A DNA stretch of 64,000 nucleotides from Icerya purchasi (GCA_039619475.1 CM077115.1:180450106-180514105); one strand, 5' to 3'; numbered from the stretch's first letter, positions 1 through 13,730 are shown. Notes: generated by a model from the sequence alone, not told the origin. A program made the numbers and translations.

Positions 1-2552
1 AAATACCGTTAAGCTATAACTGCATTACCAATAAGCAGACTGTTAGCAACTCGTTCGTGACAATGTGCCCCAGTCGGATTGGTGAATATCAATCCAGAAT
101 GAGTAAGCGAGTCTCCGGCGCCTTTAAACCGGTGCTATTCGGCTAAAGGACTTAAACTCTAAAAGAAAACCCAGCGGAAGGCAACAAGGAAACCACCGCT
201 GTAATTCATCCCCAGGTTATCATCATACGACAGTAAATCATAAAATAATGGCCCTGAGTTCAGCGCGGCCCTTTAATGGGCACAGGGTACGAAGAATCTC
301 ATCGACTGCTAATAATAACAAGGATAAAGTAACAACTAAATTACGAAGTAAAACAAACTCGCAAATTAAAATAGAGCTACATGGAACGTCCGAAGTGTAA
401 GTCAGACTGGCAAATTGAATAATATTCTTCAGGAAATCGAAAGAATGAAAATACAAATACTTGGAATATGCGAACATCACTGGCCTGAAAATGGAGAAAT
501 TAACAAAAAACAGAGTAAATTATATTATTCCGGTAATCAAAACTCAAAACATATTAACGGTGTTGAAATAATAGTTAGCAAAGAATACTTTCCGCATGTA
601 ATAGGTTTTGTACCGTTTTCAGATAGACTAGCCCTTATTAAATTCAAGTTCAAAAGTAATATTTTAAATATTAACCCAGTGCAGACGCGGGGTCCGATCA
701 TAATGAAAAAAATAAAATTAGGTAATAAATGTGGACAAACTGAGAAATGCCGAATATAAAGTAAAGGTACAGGATCAGTTAAATAAAACATTCTCAAAAT
801 TCTACGAAGAAACAAAAGCGGATAACACACAACAATGCATAACAAAGATCACAAAGATTATTACTTCAGTATGCACATTGATTCTAAAAAATACTAACAC
901 ACTAAAGAAACCGTAGATGGCACAAGGAATCTTAGAGTTAATGAGCCAGAGGCGTATAGGTTAAAAACATGATCAAAACAATGTACAAGCAAAAAACTTA
1001 TACAGCGTAAAATTCGATAGGCAAAGAGTCTATAGATGAAGAAACAATGCCGAGAAATTGAAGAAATACAGAGGGAACACGAGGAAAATTAAAGAAGCAA
1101 CACCAGCGAAACTATTTAAAAAAGACAGTAGAGCGGTTGACACGAAAGACAAATTAGAAGTATGGGGGCACACGGTATGTATGGAATATGTTCCAAGATC
1201 CAAAAAAAGAAAAATACAACGGAGGTACTTGGCGATTTAAAATTCGAAATCTTGCCGTCAGAAGTAGAACATGCCATAAAAATAACAAAACCTAGGAGAG
1301 AGATCGGCTTAGATAACATTCCAGCTGATATAATTAAATGATTAGGTAATGATAATGTATTAAAATTGACAAAAATCTTCAACAGCATCTACTACTGCAC
1401 AAATACCTCATGAATAGGCCGAAGCCAGTACTTCTATACCGAAGAAAGCACAAGCTAGTGTATGTAATGACTACCGAATAATTAGCCTGATGAGCGCCAC
1501 TTGCTGAATATTTTCTCATGTATAGTACACGCGCGCATACGTAACAACTGCGAAAAATATCTAGACGGTTGTCAGTTTGGATTTCGTCAAGAATGTGGTA
1601 GCAGAGAAGCATCGGTCACAGTTAATACATATACTGCTGCAGAAATGTTAGGACCAAGGACGCGACGTTTTCATATGCTTCTTGGACTATGACTATCGAT
1701 CGAGTCAGGCACGATAAATTAATACAAATAATTAAACAGGAATAAATGAATCTTTGATCGAAGGATCATACAGAAACTATATTGGCAGCAGAGTGTTAAA
1801 ATTCGTATAGAAAATAACGAATCGGAATCGATACCCATACGTAGAGGGGTTAGACAAGGCTGTGTTTTATCACCTTTGCTGTTTAATATATGCAGATCTG
1901 GCGAGAAACTACAGCAGCTGTTAAATACAGTGAACTCGGTAGGCAAGGAATACGAACCTTCAATTAACGAAAGAAAAACTAAAATGATGATAAAATCCGT
2001 CGCAAAACACATCAGAATGTAAATATAACAATTAATGGAAAAGTGATAGAAGAAGTCGCAGAATACAAATATCTTGGCAGCTACATCACAAACATATTCG
2101 ATCCCAATGTGGAAGTCAAGAGTAGATATGCTAAAACAGCTTTTAACAAATATTTGGAAGCATGCAAAATGCGGATACACAAGAAAACCATGAAGATATC
2201 ATGAACAAGCAAGATCACCGAAGTGCTGCAAAAACACGGAGAGAAAAATCTGTGATATGAAAAGAAAACAAAGAAAATTCAGTTATTTCCATCACGTTAT
2301 CAGAGGGAAGCAATACGAATTATTGCGCCTAATTATACAAGGAAAGATTATGGGGCAAAAAGAGGACGACGAAGAGGAAAGACGACGTGGATCGACAACA
2401 TATGGACCGATAAAATAACAACGAGAGGCTTACGCAGCGGCCAAACATGAAATGTGATATTTCGCCAACAAATGATTGTTAACGCCCACATGTCTGCGTA
2501 TGACACGAGAAGAAGAAGAAGAAGAAGAAGAAGAAGAAGAAGAAGCAGAAGA
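1..2552 (+). mobile_element. Decayed RTE-type non-LTR retrotransposon (LINE), copy 1
   Basis: Remains of an endonuclease plus reverse-transcriptase polyprotein of the RTE/BovB kind (often annotated craniofacial development protein 2-like). The endonuclease N-terminus starts near 380 (TWNVRSVSQTGKL, then ILGICEHHWPENG) and stays open to about 680. The endonuclease core that should follow is deleted. A linker follows (LRNAEYKVKVQDQLNKTF, 740-920). RT motifs come next in shifting frames: GLDNIPADIIK near 1310, CQFGFRQECGSREA near 1570, RRGVRQGCVLSPLLFNI near 1845, EYKYLGSYITN near 2060. The FADD catalytic box is missing. Stops and frameshifts make it non-functional. The 3' end runs into a GAA tract at 2508, as other RTE elements end in simple repeats. 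The 5' limit is uncertain; 1-380 looks like leader sequence. Confidence 0.8.
2508..2552 (+). repeat. (GAA)n microsatellite tail of LINE copy 1
   Basis: About fifteen GAA/AGA units with one interruption directly follow the degenerate LINE 3' end. A shorter tract in the same place ends the related copy at 38.8 kb, so it is best read as the element's simple-repeat tail. Confidence 0.85.
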
Positions 2553-5500
2553 GAATTAGATGATGGTGCTTCTTGTTTCGCAGTAAATTGGAAAATAACT
2601 TTTTTTTCATCCTGTAATTTTAAAATCTTTAATAGGCAATAAAATCCATACTTCACTCCCCTAGCAACTTTGTTAACTCTGATAAAATCCTGCAACGTAA
2701 TTAGCGTATTTTTTTTAAAAAAAACTTTTGAATTTCCCCTTTGTAAAACTTGTCGTATTTTGTGCGGATTACCATTATCCAGTCTCAAAATGCAAATACC
2801 ATGCTCATTTTTGGATTTCCGCGACGAATTCTCTAACTGTGCATCAGCTTCGTACGAATATCTGAATGATAAAAGACGGAACTGATTTTCCTTCGCAGCA
2901 TCGAATACACATGTCTATTCGAAATGACACTTATCCGTGTTGTTTTAGCTGAACTAGGAGCGCTTATAGCTTAAAATACTTGTTTCCAAACATTGGTTTA
3001 TTTTATCGTCTCCAACTCCTTTTCAGCACTTTTATCTCAATCGGTATAGTATCTAAATTGCAGAGGATTCTCCGTTGTCTTTTTTCTAAGGAAGAGCCTT
3101 ATATGTTCTCGATTAGCGGATTTATCCAACTAAAATGCGACAATATTACTCAGAAAAGAAGGTTATTTACCCGCTGAAGAAATCCTTTTAAATACACATT
3201 GAATTAATCGGAAACTAGTGTTGGACTTCTATTTATGACTTGAGGTGATTGATTTTTTTTACATAATTAAACTCATCGTTATTCCAAACTAAACAAGGCA
3301 AAGGATTCTTAGTTACTTTAGTAAAGCACATCTATTCGATTTAATCCGTCATAAAAACATCGAAGAAAAAAAGGGGAAAAAAATGAAAGAAATCATTATT
3401 ATATTTATTTATTTTCCGTTTATTACGTTTTTTTTTTTATTATCTGTATTAAGAACTGATCATTCCGTCGAATACAAATTAGTTCATATGGTCCGATTAA
3501 ACGTGAAGATAATGCGCAATCCCTATCACCGCAGTTTTTCACACGTACGTACGGTCAAGAACCCTTTGCAGCGCACGCAATCGGGATACAGAAGGACCTG
3601 TTGTTCAATGTAATTACATAGATAATCACGGTTGAAAACGAGTTAAACGAAAACAAAAGACACTAGGTCTAACGGTAGCAGACTGTTTTTTCTACTACTA
3701 TTCTAACCCGACGACTAGCTTAATTTTTGTGTCTACGATATGTATGTATACATACACACATATTGTGTACATATTATAACAACGCTGATTACCTGTAATA
3801 ATTATTCTAATTTCTACCTGACCTTTCGAAAACATTCATTATCTAGGACCGGTTTGTTTAATTCTTGCTGAATAATTAAGCCCCCCCCCCTCCCATTGTT
3901 TTTAACTTTCCACGCATTCACACGGCTGTTGATAGTGACACACAAAAAAAAAAAAAAGCAAAATCCTCTAGCCATTAAAAATTGTAAAGTGACTGCGAGT
4001 ACGGTTGTCGATAGTGTCGATATTATTAAGTTTAAATTAAAAGATGAAAAAATAAAAATGATCGGTGAAATGTGACGTGTAGTATGTGACGGAACGCGTA
4101 AAACCACCTATGAAAACGACGGATTAAAAGGGTTAGCCCGCCCCTAAATCAGTGCGGAAATATCAGTCGGGTTTCTATGCCGCGCATACCTGATAATCCG
4201 CTCATACATTTGTGTCGTGCAATTACATCACGATCAACTTCCGGCCCTAGTACGTGAAAAGGACCTGCAGTTACGTAAGACATTTTGATCGAAAATAAAC
4301 GCCGACAAACAGGTAACGAAATTGTTGATATTTTAGCATTTTGAAACTTTTTTCGTAAATGTAAATTACACCACTCCGTTCCTCCGTAATCCGCCGTCTC
4401 GTCAATTTATAATAATTATTATAATAATTACAGAGCAGACGTTTTTAACGATTAATTAGAAATAAGTTGAAATAGCCTTTTTTCACTATTCAAATTTAAG
4501 TAGCTTTTTCTTGAATCTCTTGTGTTCATATATGGAACCTCGATTGCTGGCTAGCGTACCATTTTTTTTTGTTTTTCGTTCAATTTTGAAAAAATGTCAT
4601 AATCTGCAAATATGGGGCTCTATTTAGATAGAAAATTTTTCTTATTTTCTTAGTTCGCCTATATTTGCCGAGACTAAGGAAAGGAGCAAAGCAAAATTTT
4701 CTTTTCTTCTTCTAGAGATAAAAGGATATAATGATCAGGAAAAGGCAGGATCTATAGATCAATTGGAACTTTGAATAAGATTAATATTACACTTCTTTCC
4801 GGTTGCGAAATGGGTTAGTTATTTGTGTAAAGGTTTACGATGGTAGTTAATAACTTTCGCAGATAAATTTGTAAACAAAGAAATATTAAACTACATCGGT
4901 AGGTTCGTCGTACTTTTGTTTTCTTCATTATTCGCTTGCGTTTTGACCATATTTTCTTATCTGCTTCTCGTTTTCGTATTTCATTAGCTTTATCCCCTTA
5001 TTGTGACGCAGCCGTCTAAAACGATTAAGAGTTCATCTCTTTATCTTGATCATTTGATTCCGCACTCCAGTTTATTGAGACACTTCCTGCCCTTTATACC
5101 CTGTTTTTGCCTTCCTTGTTCACCGTTGCTGTTATATTGATTGTTTCTTATTGACCGATAGCTGATTGGATTAAAATGGACTCTTTTCTCTCCTTTCTCT
5201 CCTAATCGTTTCTAGGTTAAAGCCCCCAGCCCCCGGTTGATAAGCCCAAAGAAAATTCTGAATTAAAGAAAACACTAATTAAAAATTGGAACGCGAATGA
5301 TACGAGTTCATTAGCGGTACTAAGAGAAACCCATATTATTCCATTAGAAACAAAAAAGCGAAATCCACTTGCTGTGTGGAAAACTTAGAACGCGATTCAG
5401 TAGTTATGGTTTGTTGAATGATAATTTTGGTCATCATCGGACTGATTTACTTAGATTGAGAATAATAGGTAATATAATTCGCTCTGACGGCTGCAGGTTG

Positions 5501-8466
5501 AAGATGCGGCAGAGTTTTGCGCGACAGGTATAAGAGTGAAAGTTTATTGAGATTAATATAAAAACGCGCGTTACCTCAGTACATGAATAAATCAAAAGTT
5601 GTAATAGATCTAAATTTTAGAAAAAATGGATGCAATTATACGGCAGTTTCTCAGATTATTAATATTAAATTATAATAATTTCAAATTAGTTGATTAGAAA
5701 AGGTGGTCAATGGTGAGAATTTAACTAAAAAAAGTACCATATAGTATATACAAAATCAAGTAAACATTGCGGTAAATATTTTAATATGACCGGCAAATGC
5801 TTGCGCAGAATAATTTAGAAAAAAGAAAAACCGGTTGGACCGAGAGACAACAAGTGCTCAAACAGGAAGGATTAGGCAGTATTTTTCCGTTTAATCGGGG
5901 GCATGATTTTTTTGGGAGAAATAATTTAAAACTTATTTCGATCGAAAAGGGTTTTGCAAGAAATATATCTTACTGGGAAAGTAAATGCGACTGAAAATAA
6001 AATAAAAGTAGATTGATTTTGTAACAGGTAAAACGGTAAAAGTCATATTTTATATCAGTGTAACCTGAGAATAGAGGCCTCACGGTTTTTTCCTTTCACT
6101 ATATTATTGTAGACCAATTTGTTTTTTTCCTGTTTTCCCGAAGCGATAGAGTACTCTAATACTACGAGTTCATCAAATGGAAAATTACTGATTTGTTTGT
6201 GAAATCAAAAAAAAATAAAAATAATAATAAGACCAATAAGCATTTTTTAAAAAAATACTTCTATAATACAGGGGGGGGGGATGTCGGAATGAGTCGAATT
6301 AAGCGAAGGGTCATCGATGAAAAATTGGTAAATGAAAGTGATTATTATTTTTAATTAGCTGGATTGTCGTAACGAAAACTAACTGTTCGGAATGCTCGTA
6401 GCCGAGAAAAAAAAAAAAAAAACAGAAAAAACCCGTTAAAATGCCGGGACAAAACAAAAATAAGATTATTTATTTGAAGGTGGCAACGAAGAAGAGATAG
6501 CTCTAGATTAGATGCAAGTGCCAGTCAGCAGCTATTTCTGTTTCTTACAACTTCATTTAGAAATTTGTAACTATTCTTATAATTCAAGTATATTAGTAAG
6601 TTTACTTAGTAATAACTTTATGGAATTCACAACGCACATTCATCTAGTTACACCGGAATAAATGATTACGTCGAGATGATAACGTCCGTCTGGTTGTGAT
6701 GACGTAATTAGAAACATTTTCTCTCAACCCGTGATAATTCACGTTTTGTTTCTTATAAATCCTATTGGACTAATTACACCGCTTTTGATATGTTATGAAA
6801 TTATTGAGTCACTACGCGCGCGTACAAGAGTTAAACATGTGAATATAAAATAGCCGCTATAAGTGAATACCGATTTACAAGAAGCGTAAAATTTACTCCG
6901 TGCAACATTGATTGAAATTTTTAACACTTATATACCGGAAATAACACAACAAACTGCTACAAACTATACATACCAGTTCGATCTCTGCTAGACCTACAAT
7001 TATTACGTACAGGAATAATAAACGACACGGTTCGGTATTTAGTCTTCAAACTTGAGCAACATTGAACAGAATTAATTTATTATAAAGTTATTACGATATC
7101 ATTTTCTTTTTTAGTTTCCTTACGTTAAATTTAAATGTTAACGTAATTTATTATCGGAAAAAACCTTTGTATCGCGAGAAACCAGTAAACTTCTGCGTAA
7201 AAGTTTAAATTTGGGCGCTAAAGTTCAAAATTAACAGAAAATTTTTGATTATTGCTTCTGAATTATTAATATTAATGTTGCTTATGTTTTTGCACGCTGA
7301 TTTTTAAACTACGCTTATCGTGATTGCTTTTACAGTTCAAGGCTTAAATAAGATTTTTTCCCCGACGGAATTTGACGGTTATCTTAATTTTTTTTTTATG
7401 CATGTGTCAACGTCCAACAAGCTGGTCAATTCAAAGTGCATCCTTAAAGATATTTTACTAATTAACCGGCATAATTTTAACAGTTTGAACTTTTGACGCG
7501 TATATTAGTTTTATTAATAAAAGTAACACCACATTGCTTCTGAAATTGTGCAGTTTACGCGACTTAATAATTTTTTTTTCAAAACCTTTTTTGGAGAAAA
7601 TATATCTGCTTTTTTTCATACTAAAAATCAAAATCGGGATTACATTAATCGAAACCAGGCAGCGAAAAATACGAGCGCCAAGGTTAAAAAACACGAAGAC
7701 GAATTGAATAAGTTCTTTTCCATTCAATATTAAGAGATATTAAAAGTGAACGCGGCCGTACCGTGTCCAGTATGAAAGGGATGCGCGAATCGCTTCGTTA
7801 CCTGATACGATCAGTTACTACTCAGCCGCTGTGAAGCTATTTGCAACCAAGTTTTTCTCTTATTATCATTATTAATTTTCTTTCCGCTCTTTATAAAAAG
7901 TCAGACAGCACAAATAATGAAGCGGTAGGCACGACCGGATAGAGTAGACAGGTAGATCTGGGTAGAATAATGAAACTCAATATTGGAAAGTGCGGTCTAT
8001 AGAAGAACTATGAATGTTCAATGACCGTGAACAGCAGAGTGAGTGCTTGTGTGTATAGGTTCAAGATAAATAGGTCGTTTGGCTATTCTTAAGTGCAGAA
8101 TTATGTCTTAGATGTTGCGGGAAAAAATAACAAAGGCTCTTAGTTAATCGCAACAGATCGCTCTTGATCCATTTTCATTAATACACTTATATATTTACCG
8201 TTTTTCGTAGCGTCGTTTGAAAATAAATCACCGGTACGAGTCATTGGAAATTTTCTTCTGGTCCAATTTTATCAGTTATTTCGACATAAAATTATAGAGT
8301 TGATTTTAAAAATTTACATCAATTTCTTTTAACATAAACAGAATTATCTGAAAAATTCTACAATTAATTCATTATTTCTCTAAATTAATAATATTTTCCT
8401 AAACTTATTTTATCGCCAAAATGGATTAGTTTAGCGCGCTATAAAAAACAAATAAACATGTAAAAT

Positions 8467-8499
<33 letters not shown>

Positions 8500-9000
8500 G
8501 CAAGTAATACATTTCGGGAAAAATTGGTTTTAGATTTTAATATGAATGTAGAACTAAAAATGTTTTTTACGTATATATGTATAAAAGTTGCGGATAGAAT
8601 TCATATTTCGGTGCCATTTCCTAAAATTGCTGATATTTTAATCCGATTTAAAGTTACTTTCAACGAACAACCTTATGACTTTCGTTCAGTTTAATGAGCT
8701 GAAGAGTCTGATTTAAAACGTGAGTCCACGTACTCCGATGACCTAGGTAACTATGCAGTGCGTGAATTAGAGTATTCTTCCTCTTAAATGAAAAAAAAAA
8801 AAAGAAACCGCACTACCGAAAAATTCTTCTGTAATATTTTATAAAAGACTATAGACGAGAAGTCGTATTATAAGAAAAGTGCCGCACAATAAATATATTC
8901 CTTTTTTTCCTAGTAGGAATTTCGTAAAGGGATAACTTTTTTCCTTTGTAGGTTTTTATAAAAAATCGAACGAAATTGTAAAAACGTTTTAAAAACTCAC
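2553..9000. other. AT-rich DNA without a recognisable gene
   Basis: No conserved protein motif, RNA gene or paired terminal repeats were seen on either strand. The short ORFs (for example 5797-5994 plus, 7458-7727 minus) are low-complexity or match nothing recognised. The stretch holds homopolymer runs (C near 3882, G at 6271-6280, A near 6407), alternating TATG/TACA around 3740-3780 and a TAA microsatellite at 8468-8500. It may contain old, unrecognisable repeats. Confidence 0.6.
8468..8500 (+). repeat. (TAA)n microsatellite
   Basis: Roughly eleven uninterrupted TAA/ATA units. Confidence 0.9.
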
Positions 9001-9240
9001 ATTAAGTAAAGTAAAGGAAGTCCCGTACATATCCTTGGCAAGGTATTCTAAAATTAAGGTTTTTCATAATGTACTTAAGGGTCTAATGGATCTAGAATAT
9101 CGGGGCAGTTCCCTTCTACTTTTGGATTATCCGCCTTCACTTTCCCAGATTTCTCTGGTAAAACTAATATTCAATTTCAGATTATGCATATACGTGCGAG
9201 TGATTTGAATCCGGAACAATACAAGTCTCGAAATCGTGTC
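9001..9240 (+). repeat. Dispersed repeat, copy A (unclassified)
   Basis: It begins GTAAAGTAAAGGAAGTCCCGTA and shares with 28569-28720 an ordered series of blocks: the GTAAAGTAAAG start, TTCATAATGTACT, TCTAATGGATCTA, GGGCAGTT.CC.TTCTACTT and a CCGNCTTNACTTT end. Identity is about 70 percent by eye. The right part of this copy contains GATTTGAATCCGGAAC, which resembles a tRNA T-arm/B-box region read backwards, so a SINE origin is possible but unproven. Confidence 0.5.
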
Positions 9241-9827
9241 CTCTGATTTATAGTAGGCAAGCAGCTTACATTACTTTTTTTATTGCGAAACAGCGTTTAT
9301 GGGTTTAAGCCTTAGTATATTCCAGTTTTAAAAAAAAATTACAAATGAAAGCAAAATATATAATAAACTAGTCTTACGTTTTGGCCTCATAATATACCAT
9401 GGTTCAGCGGTGATAGGAATAGCAAAATGAAGTGAGTTTTAACACATCGATTTATGAACCGGACTAACTTGAAAAGGCACTTTATGTTGTTCGAAGTGTT
9501 CTTCCTTTCCGAAAGAAAATGAACAAGTTCTTTATCAGTTTTGTTACAATGTGGTATTGTTCTTTTCTCTTATTCCGATATACGTTACTCGATCATTTTT
9601 ATGTAATCCAGATAAAATTAAATGTGTTCCTTTTTTTTCATTTCCCAGTACACCGAGTAATATTATACAAAAATATCTATTTTTTGTACCGAACAATATT
9701 GCGAATATTTAATCGCCTTAATTATTCTTTCAAAAAAAAAAAACGAATAAAAATTAAACTTTTTTCCTTTAAAGACAAGTTAGCAAAACAGTCGCAAATA
9801 TTTTTCTTAAACATACATACACTACGC

Positions 9828-9851
9828 GGTCAATAAGTACGGGGAATTTTC
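9828..9851 (+). repeat. Left terminal inverted repeat of mariner
   Basis: GGTCAATAAGTACGGGGAAT and following bases match the reverse complement of 10940-10960 at about 19 of 23 positions. Confidence 0.8.
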
Positions 9852-10939
9852 AATTTCTTTTTTCTTTTGAAGTTGGCAGCTCTCTCCTATACTGATATCT
9901 ATGTCAAATTTAAGTGGGATCGGATCATTAGTGTGTTTGTCAACTGTTTACAACAGATAAATTCTTGTGTTTCGTCAAATTTTAACTGAACAATTTTATT
10001 GGGCCAAAAATTTGCTTCAAGTTTTGTATTTTTAACAAAATTTCTTGTGACGAATCCTTGAAAATGTTACAGAAACCCTTTGGGGAGTCCGCTCTATCAA
10101 AAACCAGAGCATAATAAAGAGTTCCAAAGTGGTCGTGAAGTGGTTAAAGACTTACCTCGTTTTGCTTCCATATCGACTAATACCGATGAAAACGTCGAAA
10201 TTGTGTTCGAAAATCGTCATATGAGCCTTGGATGGCTAGTGACATCAACATCTCGTACGGAACCGTTCGGCACATTGTTACGTATGTTTTAGGCATGCGA
10301 CGCATTGCCGCACGGCTTGTGCCAAAGGAGTTGAATTTCCGACAAAAAGACTAACAAAAAGAAGTCGCTTCAAACTTCGTGAAACGGATAATTACGGGAG
10401 ACGAGACATGGATCTATGAATACGACGTGCAAACGCCCCAAAAATCATCGGAATGGCGGCTCAAGGGCTGAAACCGAAAAAATCACGCCAAATTCGCTCG
10501 AAAATCAAAATTATGCTAACAGTTTTCTTCGATTACCGAGGTGTTGTCCATTACGAGTTCTAAGGCGTATTATATTACCTTGCTGTTTTGAAGCGTTGTG
10601 ACAAATTCTGTGCGCCGTAAACGGCCGAGTTTATGGACTGACTATAGTTGAATTGCGTACCACGATAATGCGTTGTCACAGAAAGCGCGAACCAGATATG
10701 GCTTTTTTCTCTTCCATCGGCTTAAACTACCATTTCGTGGAAAAGGATTTGAGTCTCTGCAAGCCATAAAAAGTAGAGTGCGACGTAGGTGCTGAAAGAC
10801 ATCCCGATTTCGGCTTGTCAAAAATGTATGGATAAAATTGGAACGGCGTATGTAGGTCGCTTCCGATGAAAGTTATTTTGAAGAAAAGACGAAATAAATT
10901 TGTCCGAAAAAGGTAACACAAACTTCCTGTTTTATTTAC

Positions 10940-10963
10940 AAATTCCCGGTGCTTATTGATCAT
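10940..10963 (-). repeat. Right terminal inverted repeat of mariner
   Basis: Read on the minus strand it gives TGATCAATAAGCACCGGGAA, the partner of the left end. Confidence 0.8.
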
Positions 10964-11035
10964 ACCTTGTATATACCATACATCAAAGGTGATGCGATTC
11001 TCTAAATGCGGAGGAAGAGAAGCAAAAATTAAAAT

Positions 11036-11590
11036 AAACGTATAGTGCTGAAACAAATAGAAGAATTCCGATATCACTACAGATGGCCCCGAGATAAAAA
11101 AGAAACTAGATCGAGAACAGGAATGACCAAACAAGCATTTAATAATCTACAAGCAGTGTTGAAGGATCGGAAACTTGGAATGCAATTGAAACTAAGAATA
11201 AACAACTGCTACCTGATGTCGAAAATAGGGTTCAGAAACCCGGATGACTGATGCGGAGTGCAGGAAAACGCTAGTATGCATTTGGTATGTGGACTTTACG
11301 AAGAATATCATGGATAGCCAAGATAAAAATATTGACAGAATATGATGTAGCAAAAGATGTATCCCAGAGAAAGAAAAAGTACGTCGCGCATAAGATCCGC
11401 GAGAGGGAAAAATTTTTGCTACCGTGATGCGAGGGGAAATAAAAGGCAAAGTAACGAAGAAGACGAATTGAAATGATAGAAATGGATGGGAAAAATTCAA
11501 TAAAATAATCCAGATGGCAAGGAACCGAGAAATGTAGAAATGGTATGGACAATCCCCAGATTGAGGCTGCTAATCGATGATGATCGTGAA
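11036..11590 (+). mobile_element. Decayed RTE-like LINE 3' fragment, copy 2
   Basis: It encodes remains of the region after the RT domain of RTE-type LINEs. IEEFRYH is followed by GMTKQAFNNLQAVLKDRKLG and LKLRINNCYLMSKIGF, corresponding to the EFKYLG ... AKQAF ... TNRNLS ... CYVWSTLLYG series of the family. Further degraded C-terminal sequence (arginine-rich GRRR-like stretch) follows, with a GATGATCG end near 11580. It lies about 70 bp right of the mariner element. It differs more from copy 1 than copy 3 does, so it probably belongs to another subfamily. Confidence 0.6.
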
Positions 11591-12880
11591 TGTGACGGTT
11601 GCCGAAAAAAGAAACCCGTGTTGCGAAAATATGGGTTTTTTAAGTTAAACACGGATTCTGATACTTGAAAATATGTAGAATAACATGCAAGATGTAGTCG
11701 TTTTTTTTTTTTTGCAAACGTTTATTTAACGTCCTAAAACGTACAAAACTGACTTAAGAAAATTGGGATAAAGTGGAAAAACATTAAAAGTTTTAAAAAA
11801 AATCGTAAAGCTATTTTTTTCTCTTGTTTGTTTTTTTTTTTTTGCATTTTTTAATGATTTTTTATTTGCTTCGAGTATTTTTTGGGCAATTAGTCTTTTT
11901 AATTCTTAGGAACTCCGTTTTTTTTTCCTTTGTTGGAGCTTCGGTTTTTCTTTTTTTTTATTGTAGTTTCAATGTTTTTCTTTCTCTTTTGTGTTCACTG
12001 AGCTGCAGACTCCTCTACAATTACGTTCGCTGCATTCGTTCTGCTTAGGTCGGTCAGGCTTAGGATCTGCGGAATTGCGTTTTTCTGTATCGGTTATACA
12101 TAAATTATCGTACTAGTATAGTGTTATTTCGGGCAAAACTTTAAACGCGTTTTTCTCAAAAACCATTTCGCACCGCGCAGGTCCCTTTTCTCGGCGAACG
12201 TCACACACACGCGTATGTATTTGTGTATATGTACGTACATAGCCAATTTAGCCGATTGTCTGAATATGCGATTTTGGTGAATCTTTTTCTCTGCTGGAAA
12301 CTAATATACATATAGTATATAACATAGACAGACAAATATAATACTAGTTGTAATGATTTAGTTTCGACGTCTTTTTACTTCCTCATTAATGCTGAGACAT
12401 ATCCGAGCAGCTTGGATGTTGAAGCAAAATCGAATTGCACCATTACTTTGTCAGATTTAAAGCAGGCCGTCATTTCCGATTCGAACATACTAATACACAC
12501 GGCTGCGAGAAAATTAAGATTACGAAGAATTTATATAATAAAAACGGTCGTCGAATTGTTTTCACTTTCTATATTACGAGGCCTACCGCGATAATGTCAT
12601 CAACAGCGAGATAAATAACAGCATTTTCTAGACATTTCGCCGGCTGCGCTCCGTATCGATACAGAAACTCGTGTGCTCGTCAAGTACATAGAGTTCGTTT
12701 ATCGCTGCGGCCAAGATGCCATCGTAAAGTAATGGAGAAAGTAGTTAGCTATAGAAGAATGTGTATGATAAGTTCGATAGCCGGTTCCCATTTAAAATAT
12801 AATAAGGTCGTCTTTACCAATCGGCGTTTTTCACGAAACTCCATTATTAACACTACCGCGACCAGTGATAATAATTTTAC
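11591..12880. other. No recognisable gene
   Basis: T-rich blocks (11700-11714, 11820-11960) and an alternating TACGTA/TATGTATG patch near 12210-12240. The 60-residue plus-strand ORF at 12412-12594 matches no family I know and has no splice or codon signature that would support a gene. Confidence 0.55.
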
Positions 12881-12883
12881 TAA

Positions 12884-13033
12884 TAACGACAATAATGATA
12901 ATAATGATAATAATGATAATAATGATAATAATGATAATAATGATAATAATGATAATAATGATAATAATGATAATAATGATAATAATGATAATAATGATAA
13001 TAATGATAATAATGATAATAATGATAATAATGA
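12884..13033 (+). repeat. Minisatellite with 9-bp unit GATAATAAT
   Basis: About sixteen near-perfect copies of a 9-bp unit. Because 9 is a multiple of 3, all frames are open: one reads Asn-Asp-Asn repeats and another Met-Ile-Ile repeats. The apparent ORFs across it (12732-13043, 12865-13107) are products of the repeat and are not listed as genes. Confidence 0.95.
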
Positions 13034-13730
13034 AAAATTGTGATGAATTAGGATTCTTTAATTCCGCGTTCTTATTTCATCGATACTTAATACAGCGCTT
13101 TTGGTGAATGGGCCGTGAAATAAATTCTCTACCGTTAGCTCAGTCTGTTTTTACATATATTTTAAAAAAATCTCTTTTACGCCCATTCAGTGTTGTAATA
13201 CTTTTTAAATATTCCCTTTTTTTTCATAATCTTAAAATAGCAAATCACTTTCATTTAGGAAAATATATGTCAGCATTTGAAATGTTTTTTTTTTTTTTTT
13301 TTTATTTAATACTTTTATGAATAATTAAATATAAGTTTTCTTCGGAATAGCATATTACTTAAAAGTTAGCCGTTATTCGATGGTTGAAATCGATGTGGAA
13401 TTCTGTTATCGTCGTTCATCGTGTTCTTCTAATTTTCATATTTCCGTTTCACCTTTTATTTTTCTACATTCGAAATAGCCCTCCTCTTCAGGACTTCTGT
13501 TATTATAGTCATTGTTAACACAACTTTTGTTAGTTTTAATTTTTTTTTATTTTTTTAACGGCTTCATTTACATCCTGTGAAATATTATTGCAACATATAT
13601 CACCTATAATGTATATAATATTTTTTCAAAAGAAAAGTTTAAAAATTTTTAGGCGATCATGCCCCTGCAATTAAGGAAAACGAAACAGTTTATTAAAGTT
13701 TCTTTATACTTATATATATATATATATATT

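Larger units (their letters stand above)
9826..10966 (+). mobile_element. Decayed mariner (DD34D) transposon with terminal inverted repeats
   Basis: The transposase is readable in pieces on the plus strand: TSTNTDENVEIVFENRHMS near 10170 (the N-terminal helix-turn-helix linker), IITGDETWIYEYDVQT near 10390 (first catalytic Asp), MLTVFFDYRGVVHYEF near 10510 (second Asp), HDNALSQKAR near 10655 (third Asp), and a C-terminal stretch to about 10890. Frameshifts and stops separate them, so no protein can be made. The ends carry matching inverted repeats at 9828-9851 and 10940-10963 (core GATCAATAAG then GGGAATTT). The size of about 1.1 kb is normal for mariner. The exact TA duplication is blurred by small indels. 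The subfamily was not assigned. Confidence 0.85.

Noticed and set aside
5797..5994. 65-codon plus-strand ORF
   Set aside because: No family resemblance and no transcription or splice context.
12732..13107. Overlapping ORFs of 103 and 80 codons
   Set aside because: They are readings of the 9-bp minisatellite in two frames; the non-repeat flanks match nothing.
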